Assembly: GCF_002198655.1 (NCBI RefSeq)
Contig: NZ_MWLN01000219.1
Span: 1 to 50,907, forward strand
Length of the DNA: 50,907 nucleotides
Reading direction: 5' to 3'
From: Kineosporia sp. A_224
GTDB taxonomy: Bacteria > Actinomycetota > Actinomycetes > Actinomycetales > Kineosporiaceae
In this document: positions 25,110 to 33,881 of the stretch, piece by piece
Numbering within the stretch: position 1 is the stretch's first letter
How the letters are laid out: every line of letters begins with the position of its first letter
Notes under the pieces: model-generated
What the model was told of the DNA's origin: nothing
The model's input: only the letters and a program-made list of their open reading frames with translations
Databases searched by the model: none
Position numbers and translations under genes: made by a program

Positions 25110-27421
25110 CGGGTCTCGAAGGAGAGGACGTCCGCGAGCGGCAACGGCTTGGTCACCGGCAGCCGGGTCGCGGCCCGGACGAGGTCCGCAGCGACCGCCT
25201 CCGCGGCGACGACCTCGGCGGCGCTGAGGTCGACGAGGTCGCGCGGGGCGGCGGCGCCGGGCACCGCGCCGTCCGGCCAGGCACCGGCGGCGGGCCGGAC
25301 GCCCCGGCCTCGGGCCGCCGACTGCGCCGCGGCCCGCCAGCCGGCCTGGGACGCGGAGTCGAGCCACACCTTGAGCGCGGCGACGCTCATCGGACGCGCG
25401 ACGAGGAAGCCCTGCACCCGGTCGCAGCCGAGCTCGCGCAGCCGGGCGAAGGTCTTGTCGTCCTCGACGCCCTCGGCGACGACGGACAGGCCCAGTCCGT
25501 GCCCGAGCTCGACGGTCGACCGGACGATGACCGCGTTGTTCTCGTCGTCCAGCATGTGGGTGACGAAGGAGCGGTCGACCTTGAGCTCGTCGGGCTGCAG
25601 CCGGCGCAGGTACGACAGCGACGAGTAGCCGGTGCCGAAGTCGTCGACGGCGACGCGCATCCCGGTGTCCCGCAGCTCCTTGAGCACCTGCATCGCGCGG
25701 CGGGGGTCCGCGGAGATCGTCGACTCGGTGACCTCGATGGTCACGCACGTCGCGGGGACGCCGCGCGCGTCGATGAGGTCGCGGACCATCCGTGGCAGCT
25801 CGAGGTCGGACAGCAGCCGGGCGGAGATGTTCACGGCCATCTCGACCCGGTGCCCGGACGCGTGCAGCAGCGCCAGCGTCGTGAGCGCCTCGGCCAGCGC
25901 GGCCCGGGTGAGCGCGGCGACGACGCCGCTCTGCTCGGCGAGCGGCACGAAGACGTCCGGCGGGACGACGCCCTGCGAGGGGTGGTGCCAGCGCAGGAGC
26001 GCCTCGACGGCGACGACGCGGCCGGTGCGGGTGTCGACCTGCGGCTGGTAGACGAGCCGGAACTCGCCGCGCCCGACGGCCGCGTGCAGGTCGGCGAGCA
26101 GGCTGAGCCGCTGCACGGTGTGCTGGTCGATCTCCGGCCGGTAGACCTGGATCTCGCCGCGGTTCTCCTTGGCCCGGTAGAGCGCGATGTCGGCCTGCTG
26201 GAGCAGCAGGTCCCGGGTCGCCTGGGCGACCGGCTGGTGCGCGATGCCGATGCTCGCCTGGACACCGATCCGGACGCCGTCCGCGAGGACCGGCGTGTGC
26301 AGCACCGTCGCGACCCGCTCGGCGGCGGTGAGGACGTCCTCGACCGGGCCGGCGTCCGGCAGCAGGACGGCGAACTCGTCGCCGCCGAGACGGGCGAGCG
26401 TCACGCCCTCCGGCAGGGCCGCCCCGACGCGCTCGGCGACCTGGCGCAGGAGGTCGTCGCCGACGTGGTGGCCGAGGGTGTCGTTGACCTCCTTGAAGTG
26501 GTCGAGGTCGAGGAGCATGACGGCGACGTACCCGTCGCTGCCGCGGCCGGCGACGAGCGCGCGGTCGGTGCGGTGGTGGAAGAGGATCCGGTTCGCGAGG
26601 CCGGTGAGGCCGTCATGGAGCGCCTCGAACTGGCGCCGGGCCGCGACCCACGCGCTGCGCTGCACGCCGAGCAGCGGCAGGACGAGCATCGGGAGCATCC
26701 ACAGCGAGAAGTCCGCGACGACGACGGCGACCGGCGCGAGGCCGAGCAGGATCGCCGACGTCATGCCCTGGACGCGCACGTCCTCGCGGAGCACGTCGAG
26801 CGCCGGCAGCCGCTGGTCGAGCGCGACGACGAGCGCGACGGCGCCGTTGTTCACGAGGAAGAAGACGAGGGCCGCGACGACGGTGCCGGGGATGTCCGAC
26901 GGCGAGAACGGGCTGTGGACGTCGAGCAGCCCGTGCCCGGTGACGAGCGAGTAGGCGGCCCGGGCGGCGCACAGGGTCACGACGTACTGGGCGACGTTGA
27001 AGGCCATTCGCAGCAGGCCGCGCCGGCGCAGCAGGTCGTCGAGGGCGACGGACAGGCCCTGCGCGAGGACGACGAGCGCGAGCGGGCCGCAGATCGTCAG
27101 CGCGAGCGCCCACGTCGAGGAGACCGTGATCTGGTCGAGCTCGCCGTCCCGGCGGGCCAGCGTGAGCGGCCGCTGCTCGGAGAGGACGAGGAGCGCGGTG
27201 AACGCGACGAGGTGCGCGAGGAGGTGCCCGGACGTCGGCAGCCTGGGGATCTGCACCCACAGCAGCGGGACGGTGAGCAGCACCGCCGTCACGGTGAGGA
27301 CGACGACGTACCCGGTGACCGCCCGCCGGGGGTGCGGCGGGGCGACCGGTCGTGCGACACCCGCGGACCCGGGGCCCGCAGCCCCGGGTTCCGCGGGCTG
27401 CGAGCGGGTGTCCGCTACCAC
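25106..27421 (-). CDS. Membrane GGDEF-EAL protein (cyclic-di-GMP synthesis/breakdown)
   Basis: 771 residues. About seven hydrophobic segments in residues 35-255 form an integral sensor, followed by a GGDEF domain (intact GGDEF at 346-350, preceded by HDGLTGLANR) and an EAL domain (EAL at 473-475, and VDDFGTGYSSLSYL further on). Both active-site motifs look complete, so it could make or hydrolyse c-di-GMP. A 90-residue Ala-rich tail follows. The GTG start overlaps the end of a 34-codon microprotein gene, so it appears to be the third cistron of a coupled message, followed by DUF5317. No c-di-GMP effector is present in the window. Confidence 0.9.
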   Translation of the reverse strand: MVADTRSQPAEPGAAGPGSAGVARPVAPPHPRRAVTGYVVVLTVTAVLLTVPLLWVQIPRLPTSGHLLAHLVAFTALLVLSEQRPLTLARRDGELDQITVSSTWALALTICGPLALVVLAQGLSVALDDLLRRRGLLRMAFNVAQYVVTLCAARAAYSLVTGHGLLDVHSPFSPSDIPGTVVAALVFFLVNNGAVALVVALDQRLPALDVLREDVRVQGMTSAILLGLAPVAVVVADFSLWMLPMLVLPLLGVQRSAWVAARRQFEALHDGLTGLANRILFHHRTDRALVAGRGSDGYVAVMLLDLDHFKEVNDTLGHHVGDDLLRQVAERVGAALPEGVTLARLGGDEFAVLLPDAGPVEDVLTAAERVATVLHTPVLADGVRIGVQASIGIAHQPVAQATRDLLLQQADIALYRAKENRGEIQVYRPEIDQHTVQRLSLLADLHAAVGRGEFRLVYQPQVDTRTGRVVAVEALLRWHHPSQGVVPPDVFVPLAEQSGVVAALTRAALAEALTTLALLHASGHRVEMAVNISARLLSDLELPRMVRDLIDARGVPATCVTIEVTESTISADPRRAMQVLKELRDTGMRVAVDDFGTGYSSLSYLRRLQPDELKVDRSFVTHMLDDENNAVIVRSTVELGHGLGLSVVAEGVEDDKTFARLRELGCDRVQGFLVARPMSVAALKVWLDSASQAGWRAAAQSAARGRGVRPAAGAWPDGAVPGAAAPRDLVDLSAAEVVAAEAVAADLVRAATRLPVTKPLPLADVLSFETR

Positions 27422-27519
27422 TTCTTCCCGGCGCCGACGACGGCCGCGACGGCCGTGAGGGTCACCAGGGTCCCGGACGCGCAGACCACGCGCGCGACGA
27501 TCCGACGGCGGGTACTCAC
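27415..27519 (-). CDS. 34-residue membrane microprotein, second of a tandem pair
   Basis: Starts GTG at 27519, overlapping the stop of the first microprotein as GTGA, and ends TAG at 27415, overlapping the GGDEF/EAL start by seven bases. A basic N-terminus (STRRRIVARV) leads into a hydrophobic run and the closing VGAGKKW. The core ASGTLVTLTAVAAVVGAG aligns without gaps to ASGALLTMVALVATVGAG of its neighbour. Likely a single membrane-spanning helix with a short charged tail. No known family. The nested overlaps on both sides argue for genuine translation. Confidence 0.6.
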   Translation of the reverse strand: MSTRRRIVARVVCASGTLVTLTAVAAVVGAGKKW

Positions 27520-27608
27520 CACCACTTCACCCCGGCTCCCACGGTCGCCACGAGGGCGACCATCGTCAGCAGCGCACCCGATGCTCGAAGCAGAACTGCC
27601 CGAGTCAT
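27516..27608 (-). CDS. 30-residue membrane microprotein, first of a tandem pair
   Basis: ATG at 27608 preceded by GGAGGAGAGGGAG, one of the strongest ribosome sites in the window. Sequence pattern: MTRAVLLRASG, a hydrophobic helix, then VGAGVKWW and TGA. It is paralogous to the next frame downstream. Codon use is less GC-biased (ACT, GTT, CTT, CGA, GCA) than in neighbouring genes. An A/T-rich stretch at about 27668-27680, on the upstream side, is a candidate promoter region. Possibly a regulator or a leader peptide for the GGDEF/EAL gene; function unknown. Confidence 0.62.
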   Translation of the reverse strand: MTRAVLLRASGALLTMVALVATVGAGVKWW

Positions 27609-27886
27609 GACGCTCCCTCTCCTCCGAACGGACTACACACTCCGCAGTCACGACGTGACCGCCTGCATACATATAGAAGGGATCCAGGGCCGCCGCTACC
27701 GGTTTGGAGACATACCGTTATTGATTCCTCACTCTGTGAGCGCATAGGGGGACGAACGGGTGATCACTTTCAGTAGTGATCGGTTTCGGTCGCGGCCTGC
27801 GGGCCCGGCGGGACGTTCGCCCCGGGGAGTCCGCCGCCCGGTTGCGGAGGATGGACGGACGCCGGAGGTCCGCACCGGAGGTCACC

Positions 27887-28507
27887 ATGGACGAGACGCA
27901 CCCCGGCCGGGCGGCCGTCCCGCCGCTCACGCCGTACGCCGCGCTGCCCGAGTGGGCACGCCGCCGCGAGTCGGGTCACCGGCTGCTCGCCGAGGCCTGG
28001 ACGGCGTCCGCCACCCTGTCCGTCGTCCTCGCCCTGGTCTCCGAGCGCTTCCTCGTCCTCCCCGTGCTGTTCGCCCTCACGAGCGGCGGGACCTGGCTCT
28101 GGGGCACCGTCCGCACCCGCTGGTGGCGGGCCCGGCGGCGCGCCGCCCGGCACCCGGTCGTCCGGGCCGGGATCGGCCGCAGCACCGCGCGCGGCCGGCC
28201 GCAGCCCGACGGCTGGCCCGAGACGGTCGTCATGGGGGCGATCCACGTCACCGAGCACGGCTGGCGCTGGGTGCCGTCGCTCTTCTGCACCGACGAGGTC
28301 TCCCCGCGCGGCTGGCGGCACAGCGAGATCATCGGCCTGCGCTTCGTGCCCTCGTGGTGCCCAGGCCTGCCGCAGTCGGGCTACGTGCGCCTGCTCCGCA
28401 CGAACGGCGGCCCGGTCGACCTGCTCGTCTGGGACCCCGACCTGCTCGGGCTCCTCGAGCCGCTGCCGGACGACGCCCCCGCGGCGACCGAGCACCGCAC
28501 CCGCTGA
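27887..28507 (+). CDS. Membrane protein with two helices, unknown function
   Basis: 206 residues. A paired helix (about 38-75, with SATLSVVLALVSERFLVLPV) near the N-terminus is followed by a cytoplasmic domain with an Arg/Trp-rich patch and a beta-rich end (GYVRLLRTNGGPVDLLVWD). The arrangement resembles a small PH-like domain behind a membrane anchor, but no family could be named. The ATG at 27887 is supported by GGAGGT. It diverges from the microprotein/GGDEF operon across a 278-base gap. Confidence 0.6.
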   Translation: MDETHPGRAAVPPLTPYAALPEWARRRESGHRLLAEAWTASATLSVVLALVSERFLVLPVLFALTSGGTWLWGTVRTRWWRARRRAARHPVVRAGIGRSTARGRPQPDGWPETVVMGAIHVTEHGWRWVPSLFCTDEVSPRGWRHSEIIGLRFVPSWCPGLPQSGYVRLLRTNGGPVDLLVWDPDLLGLLEPLPDDAPAATEHRTR

Positions 28508-28561
28508 CCCACCCGCCGGCCGCACCGGCGCCCGCGGGACGCGACTGGCAGGATCGCGGGC

Positions 28562-29437
28562 ATGAGCGTGCTCGCCGGCCGGACGGTCGTCATCACCGGG
28601 GCCGCCCGCGGCATCGGTGCCGCCCTCGCCCGGGAACTCGCCGCGCGCGGCGCCGTCCCGGCCCTCGTCGGTCACGAGCCCGACGAGCTCACCCGCGTCA
28701 CCGCGCTCTGCGGGCCGCGGGCCCGCTGGTGGGAGGCCGACGTCACGGACGGCAGCCGGCTCTCCGTCGTCGCCGCCGAGGTCGCCGAGTCCCTCGGCGC
28801 GCCCGACGTCGTCGTCGCGAACGCCGGCATCGCCGTCGGCGGGCCGTTCCTCACGACGGACGCCGAGGCGTTCGACCGCGTCGTCGAGGTGAACCTGCTC
28901 GGCTCGGTCCGGACGGCGCGGGCGTTCGGACCGCACCTCGTCGACCGCCGCGGGTACCTGCTCCAGATCGCCTCGCTCGCCGCGATCGCCACGTCGCCGA
29001 TGATGGCCGCCTACTGCGCGAGCAAGTCCGGCGTCGAGGCCTTCGCGCACGCGGTCGGCGCCGAGGTCGCCCACCAGGGCGTCGGGGTCGGCATCGCCTA
29101 CCTGTCGTGGACCGACACCGACATGGTCCGCGGCGCCGACGCGAGCAGCCCGGGCGCCGGCGCCCGGCAGAAGCTCCCGCCGCCGTTCAACCGCACCTAC
29201 TCGGTCGAGCAGGCCGCACGGGCGCTCGCCGACGGCATCGAGCACCGGCGTCGGCACGTGTACTTCCCGCGGTGGGTCGGGGCCGTCGCCCCGGTCCGCG
29301 GGCTGCTGCCCGCGCTCATGTCGGCCGCCGGCCGCAAGGCCGCCGCGGGAGCGGCCGCGTCCTACGCCGGTCAGGCGTCGGTGCGGGCCGTCGGTGCGGG
29401 CGGGGCCGCCGACGATGCCGCGCGCGGGGTCTCGTAG
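28562..29437 (+). CDS. Short-chain dehydrogenase/reductase
   Basis: 291 residues. Classical SDR motifs: TGAARGIG (NAD(P) binding, about 13-20), NAGIAVGG, the catalytic Ser in LLQIASLAA and the YCASK pair (Tyr and Lys, about 152-156). C-terminal segments PPFNRTYSVEQAARALADGI and RHVYFPRW resemble actinobacterial SDRs of unknown substrate. CAGGAT seven bases before the ATG suggests leaderless transcription. Not in an operon with a recognisable pathway. Confidence 0.9.
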   Translation: MSVLAGRTVVITGAARGIGAALARELAARGAVPALVGHEPDELTRVTALCGPRARWWEADVTDGSRLSVVAAEVAESLGAPDVVVANAGIAVGGPFLTTDAEAFDRVVEVNLLGSVRTARAFGPHLVDRRGYLLQIASLAAIATSPMMAAYCASKSGVEAFAHAVGAEVAHQGVGVGIAYLSWTDTDMVRGADASSPGAGARQKLPPPFNRTYSVEQAARALADGIEHRRRHVYFPRWVGAVAPVRGLLPALMSAAGRKAAAGAAASYAGQASVRAVGAGGAADDAARGVS

Positions 29438-29478
29438 GGCGCACGCGGCCATGCCCCCACGACTGACAGGCTTGTGCC

Positions 29479-29847
29479 ATGCCTGTCGAGAACTCCCGCG
29501 AGCTGCTGCTTCAGTGCCTGTGGCAGGACATCCGTGGGTGGCGGGCCGAGACGATCGGCAACGTGCCTGCTGCCGGCAGGGCGCTCCGGGCCGGCGCGGC
29601 GTCCGACGACGTCGTGGCTGCCATGCAGGCTTCGGCGTACGACGCGCTCTTCGGTGCGCTGTCCCTGCTGGACGCCCACGGGCCGAAGGAGGCCCCGCCG
29701 GGCAGTCCCGGGTGGGTGCTGGTGCCCGCGGTCGAGGACGAGCGCGGACGCGTCGTCCTCGGAGATGCCCATGATCTTGCGGGCCTGCACGAGGACTTCC
29801 TGTCGGCGGACCCGACCGGCCAGGAAGGCGCGGACTTCTTCGCATAG
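29479..29847 (+). CDS. Hypothetical protein
   Basis: 122 residues, acidic, mostly helical at the start (ENSRELLLQCLWQDIRGWRAE) and with a likely strand near WVLVPAVEDERGRVVLGD. No signal peptide, membrane segment or metal motif. No family recognised. CAGGCT lies six bases upstream of the ATG, the leaderless pattern. Codon bias is close to that of core genes. Confidence 0.55.
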   Translation: MPVENSRELLLQCLWQDIRGWRAETIGNVPAAGRALRAGAASDDVVAAMQASAYDALFGALSLLDAHGPKEAPPGSPGWVLVPAVEDERGRVVLGDAHDLAGLHEDFLSADPTGQEGADFFA

Positions 29848-29894
29848 GCGTGGCCGGCCGCGGCGCGTCGTCCGCACACAGACTCCGTTCGCAT

Positions 29895-29935
29895 TCGAAC
29901 TGGTGTTCGACTCTCGTTCCGAAGTTCGATAGGAT
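29895..29935 (+). promoter_or_regulatory. LexA (SOS) box and promoter of the HNH gene
   Basis: TCGAACTGGTGTTCGA (29895-29910) is a perfect match to the actinobacterial LexA consensus TCGAAC-N4-GTTCGA. TAGGAT (29930-29935) is a good -10 six bases before the ATG, and the -35 region (29906-29911) falls inside the LexA box, so repression by occlusion is expected. A looser GTTC/GTTCGA half-site pair follows the main box. Confidence 0.85.
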
Positions 29936-29941
29936 CGGAAC

Positions 29942-31819
29942 ATGGCGGAGACATGCTGGCAGCACGTCGGTTCGGGCGGTGACACCGTCGGTTCGGGCGT
30001 CGACGCCCCGCTGCCTGCGGACCCGCTCCATGGAGAGATCTGCTTGAGTGCAGCCGATCTCGCGGACTGCCCGAGCGACGAGCAGGAGCTGCAGCGCGCG
30101 CTCGCGGACGCTCATGCCGAGCGTCTGGTCGACGAGTGGTGGGCGGACCCGGTCGCTGCACAGCGAGACTGGAACACCGAACTCGGCGCCCTGTACGAGC
30201 AGGTCGCTGCGGACGACCGGCGGGACGCCGTCGAGCGGCGGTCGCTGCTGGACGGTGCGCCCGGGCTCGGGTCGCTCGCGGCGGCACTGGAGGTCCTCGA
30301 CAGGGCGCCGGCGTGGACGGCGCAGCAGGCCGGGGTCGACGGGTTCGTCGACGTCCTGCAGGACGCGTCGCTCTCCGGCGCCGCCGCCCTGCACCGGCTG
30401 CAGAACCACCTGCTCTGGCTGCAAGTCGCCCATGCCGCGAAGCTGGTCACCGCCCGCTCCGGGAACACTCCGTCGCTGCCCCGCAAGACCCGCTCGGGCC
30501 GGCGGCACATGGACGACCAGGACGTCCTGGTCGACGGCTGCGTCGCCACCGAGATCGCCTGCGCCGCCGGGATCACCCTCAGCAAGGCCGACTACCTCGT
30601 CGAGACCGCGATCGTGCTGGTCATCGACGAGAAGCTGCCCTTGACGGCGCAGGTGCTGCAGCAGGGCCGGCTCGACTGGCCCCGGCTCCGCCTCGTCCTC
30701 GGTCGCACCCGCGGCCTGAGCACCGAGGCCGCGCAGGCGGTCGAGAGGCTCGTCTATGCGACGCGGGGTGTGCTGGACGGCGGCACCCGACGGTTCGAGA
30801 AGGCCCTGACGAACGCGGTCCTCGCCGTCGACGCCGAAGCGGAGGCCAAGCGCCGCGAGCGGCACCGCAAGGGCCGCCGGGTGAGCATCCAGACCAGTGA
30901 CGACGGCGAAGCCCTGTTCACCGCGGTCGGCCCCGGTGAGGCGATCACCGCCGCCTACAACGGCCTCGACGCCGCAGCCCGCTACCTGCGGGCCAACGGG
31001 GACCCGCGCACCCTGGACCAGCTCCGCCACGACCTGCTCGTCACCGGCTGCACCAGCGGCTACCTCCCCGTCCCCGCGGACGTGCTGCCGGTTCCGGCCG
31101 GCTGCGCCCGGACGGACACCACCGCGACGCCGCAGCCGCAGCCGCCGACTCCGACGCCACCTGATGGCGTTCGTCCGGCGAGCGGAGACGCTGACCAGGA
31201 GTCCGTGCCGCCGTGGTTCACCACCACCTGGCCCGACGTCCAGGTCACCGTCAACATCACCGTCTCCGCCGAGACCCTCATGGGCCTGGTCGACGACCCC
31301 GGCACCCTGCAGGGCTACGGCCCGATCCCCGCCGACGCCATCCGCGACCTTGCCACGAACGGCGTCTTCCGCTGCCTCGTCGTCGACGGGCAGCACGGCA
31401 CCGTCCTCGGGGTCGGGAAGAACACCTTCAGCCCCGGCTACGTCACCAGCGAACGACTCAAGCTGCTCGTCGAGCACGCATTCCCGACCTGCACCGCACC
31501 CCACTGCGACAAGGCCTCCTGGCGCTGCGATCTGGACCACCAGATCCCCTACGCACAGGGCGGAGCCACCTGCGCCTGCAACGTGCGGCCGCTCTGCCGC
31601 GCATGCCACCGACTCAAGACCGCCGGACTCCTCGTCCCCGAACAACGCAACGACCCGCGCGACCCACCCGGCACCACCACCTGGACCACCCGCACCGGCC
31701 GCGCCTACACCGCACTCCCCCACACGCCGCTGGCTCCCGGACCGGTGCCGCCCGGGCTGCGTCTGCGTGGACGGGTGGCCGTCGGTCCGGACGTCGCCGA
31801 GGACCTGCCACCGTTCTGA
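29942..31819 (+). CDS. DUF222 (13E12-type) protein with C-terminal HNH endonuclease domain
   Basis: 625 residues. The long N-terminal part is DUF222-like (DFVDVL-type start, RLDWPRLRLVLGRTRGLS, and the HRKGRRV region). The end is an HNH nuclease: C-x4-C before RCDLDHQIPY, then CNVRPLCRACHRLKT with the Asn and final His. A Pro/Thr-rich linker near 395-420 separates the two. This family is multicopy in actinobacteria and includes the mycobacterial 13E12 repeats, some of which are reported to be LexA-controlled. The start has a perfect SOS box and a leaderless layout. Either a mobile-element passenger or a damage-induced nuclease. Confidence 0.88.
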   Translation: MAETCWQHVGSGGDTVGSGVDAPLPADPLHGEICLSAADLADCPSDEQELQRALADAHAERLVDEWWADPVAAQRDWNTELGALYEQVAADDRRDAVERRSLLDGAPGLGSLAAALEVLDRAPAWTAQQAGVDGFVDVLQDASLSGAAALHRLQNHLLWLQVAHAAKLVTARSGNTPSLPRKTRSGRRHMDDQDVLVDGCVATEIACAAGITLSKADYLVETAIVLVIDEKLPLTAQVLQQGRLDWPRLRLVLGRTRGLSTEAAQAVERLVYATRGVLDGGTRRFEKALTNAVLAVDAEAEAKRRERHRKGRRVSIQTSDDGEALFTAVGPGEAITAAYNGLDAAARYLRANGDPRTLDQLRHDLLVTGCTSGYLPVPADVLPVPAGCARTDTTATPQPQPPTPTPPDGVRPASGDADQESVPPWFTTTWPDVQVTVNITVSAETLMGLVDDPGTLQGYGPIPADAIRDLATNGVFRCLVVDGQHGTVLGVGKNTFSPGYVTSERLKLLVEHAFPTCTAPHCDKASWRCDLDHQIPYAQGGATCACNVRPLCRACHRLKTAGLLVPEQRNDPRDPPGTTTWTTRTGRAYTALPHTPLAPGPVPPGLRLRGRVAVGPDVAEDLPPF

Positions 31820-31874
31820 CCGACCGCGGCACCACGGAGCGACGGACTGACGACGTCCACCTGCCTGCGGTCTC

Positions 31875-32146
31875 GTGGCACGCAGCCGTGACGGCCTCGA
31901 CCCAGATGCTCGGATGGGTGAACCACGGGTCGTGCGGCACTCCGGCGATGTCGACGAACCGTCCGTGCGGGAGCAGCCGCGGGGTTCCGGGTGCCAGGCG
32001 CGCACCCCGCGCGGCACGAGATGGTCGTCCTCGAGGTAGTGCACGCATCCAGGGCCGCCGGACAGGACGACGACGTCGGGTCCCTCACCGGTGACGCCCA
32101 CGTGCAGGCCGGCACCGTTGTCGCCGGGCACCGTCGTCGAACGCAT
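31875..32146 (-). pseudogene. Alpha/beta-hydrolase remnant with internal deletion
   Basis: About 57 codons from the ATG at 32146 match the N-terminus of the hydrolase at 39594 (LHVGVTGEGPDVVVLSGGP, then CVHYLE and RAWHPEPRG). In another frame the DNA continues straight into that gene's last 34 codons (LPHGRFVDIAGVPHDPWF, then HPSIWVEAVTAACH). The middle, about 150 residues including the nucleophile Ser, is absent. CAGACT precedes the start by six bases, as in the intact-length relative. Confidence 0.75.
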
Positions 32147-32208
32147 GGCCGGAGTCTGCCGCAGCGGCGCTCAGGGAGCAGCGCACTGCGGCCCGACACC
32201 GCCCGGTC

Positions 32209-33648
32209 TCAGTCCCCCAGCTCGGCCCGGCGCCGGGTCACGTACGCCTCGAGCTCCTCGCGGACCGCCTCGTCGATCGGCGGCTGCTCGTACTCGTCGA
32301 GCTTCTTGCGCCAGACGTCGCTCGCCCGGGCCGCCGCGTCCTTGGCGCCGTTGCGCATCCAGCGGTCGTAGTTGTCCGAGGACGAGAGGAACGGCCGGTA
32401 GAAGCACGTCCGGAAGCGCTCCATCGTGTGCGCGGCACCGAGGAAGTGCCCGCCGTGGCCGACCTCCTCGTGCGCCCCGAACGCCAGGTTCTCCTCGGTG
32501 AACTCCAGCGGCGTGAACTCGGCCTGGAGCATCTCGAGGATCTGCATGTCGATGACGAACTTCTCGTACGACGCCACGAGGCCGCCGTCGAGCCAGCCCG
32601 CGGTGTGCATGACCCAGTTGATGCCCGCGAGGAACGACGGGAGCATCGTCATGAGGCCCTCGTACGCCGCCTGCGCGTCGGGCACCTGGGACGACGTGAG
32701 CGCGCCGCCCGAGCGCACGGGCAGGCCGAAGTGGCGCGCGATCTGCCCGGTGCAGAGCAGCCCGACGGCCGACTCCGGCGTCCCGAACTGCGGGCTGCCG
32801 GACTGCATGTCGATGTTCGACAGGAACGACCCGAAGACGACCGGGCTGCCGGGCCGGATGAGCTGGCTCAGGGTGATGCCGGTGAGCGCCTCGGCCATCT
32901 GCTGGGCCAGGGTCGCGGGGATCGACACCGGCGACATCGCCCCCATGAGCAGGAACGGCGTGATGACGACGGGCTGGTTCGCCGCGCTGTACTCGAACTG
33001 CGCGTCGAGCATCCGGTCGTCCCACCGCAGCGGCGAGTTGCAGTTGATGAGGGAGATCGTCGCCGGCGTGGCCTCGATGTTCGCCCGGCCGCCGAAGAGG
33101 ATGTCGGTCATCGCGAGGGTGTCGCGGGCGTTGACCCCGGAGACGACGTTGCCCATGTAGATCTTGTCGGTGAGGGTCTGCAGCGCGTAGATCATGTCGA
33201 GGTGCCGCGAGTCGAGCGGCGCGTCGTTCGGCTCGCAGATGACACCACCGGCGGAGTCGAGCATCGAGAACGACTGGGCGAGCTTGGTGAAGTTGCGGAA
33301 GTCGTCCATGGTCGCGTCCCGGCGGACCTCGCCCTCCCGGACGAAGGGCGGGCCGTACACCCCGCCGAAGGCCATCGAGTCGCCGCCGATGTGGACCGAC
33401 TTCTCCGGGTTCCGCGCCTGGATGTCGAACTCGCGGGGCGCCTTGGCGACCTGCTCGAGGATGAAGTCCGGGTCGAACCGGACGTTGTTGTCATCGACCT
33501 TCTGCCCCGCCGCCCGGAACAGGTCGAGCGCCCGGTCCGACAGGAACTCCACGCCGATGTCGGACACGAGCCGACGCCAGCCCTTGTCGAGGACGGCGAG
33601 CGACTCCTGCGACAGGATCTCGTACCGCGGCATGGCGTTGCGGAACAT
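32209..33648 (-). CDS. Trimethylamine-methyltransferase (MttB) family protein, non-pyrrolysine
   Basis: 479 residues, normal for the family. MttB-superfamily enzymes move a methyl group from a quaternary or tertiary amine to a corrinoid protein. The gene has no in-frame amber codon, so it belongs to the non-Pyl branch, whose studied members (such as MtgB) act on glycine betaine and related betaines. Visible segments: GIYGPPFV-like GGVYGPPFVREG, MGNVVSGVNARDT, LLCTGQIARHFGLP, and EEVGHGGHFLGAAHT (about 393-408), typical of the C-terminus. ATG at 33648 with AGGAGG upstream. Divergent from the IclR/corrinoid operon, which supports its role as the substrate-specific component. Confidence 0.9.
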   Translation of the reverse strand: MFRNAMPRYEILSQESLAVLDKGWRRLVSDIGVEFLSDRALDLFRAAGQKVDDNNVRFDPDFILEQVAKAPREFDIQARNPEKSVHIGGDSMAFGGVYGPPFVREGEVRRDATMDDFRNFTKLAQSFSMLDSAGGVICEPNDAPLDSRHLDMIYALQTLTDKIYMGNVVSGVNARDTLAMTDILFGGRANIEATPATISLINCNSPLRWDDRMLDAQFEYSAANQPVVITPFLLMGAMSPVSIPATLAQQMAEALTGITLSQLIRPGSPVVFGSFLSNIDMQSGSPQFGTPESAVGLLCTGQIARHFGLPVRSGGALTSSQVPDAQAAYEGLMTMLPSFLAGINWVMHTAGWLDGGLVASYEKFVIDMQILEMLQAEFTPLEFTEENLAFGAHEEVGHGGHFLGAAHTMERFRTCFYRPFLSSSDNYDRWMRNGAKDAAARASDVWRKKLDEYEQPPIDEAVREELEAYVTRRRAELGD

Positions 33649-33784
33649 CCGCACCTCCTGGAGCTGACGGGCTGCGGACGACGCGGGGGCGAGGTCCGGA
33701 AGGGCTTCGGGCTGAAGTCTGGGCGCACGGCGGCCGATCGATCCCTTGACCCTCCGAGCGGGCTGATCCTACGCTTCACTTATA

Positions 33785-33809
33785 GAACGCCGGTTCCATG
33801 ATATGGAAC
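33785..33809. promoter_or_regulatory. Palindromic operator between mttB and iclR
   Basis: GTTCCAT-GAT-ATGGAAC (33793-33809) is a perfect seven-base inverted repeat, and GAAC-GCCG-GTTC (33785-33796) overlaps its left arm. Size and symmetry fit an IclR-family site. It covers the region upstream of a TAGGAT -10 (33766-33771, minus) for mttB and lies 73 bases before the IclR start. Confidence 0.6.
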
Positions 33810-33881
33810 ATCACCACAGCTGCATCAGTCGCGGACCGGCAGGACGATCCTCCCCCGCGTGAGAGCCCGAGGAGGTCGACC

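Noticed and set aside
27770-32146. 1458-codon open frame on minus
   Set aside because: It runs antisense to the SDR, hypothetical and HNH genes, all of which have family motifs. Long antisense frames are expected at this GC content. Only its first codons are real, as the hydrolase remnant.
32209-33648. Pyrrolysine use in the MttB-family gene
   Set aside because: The frame has no internal TAG and ends in TGA, so it is a non-pyrrolysine member.
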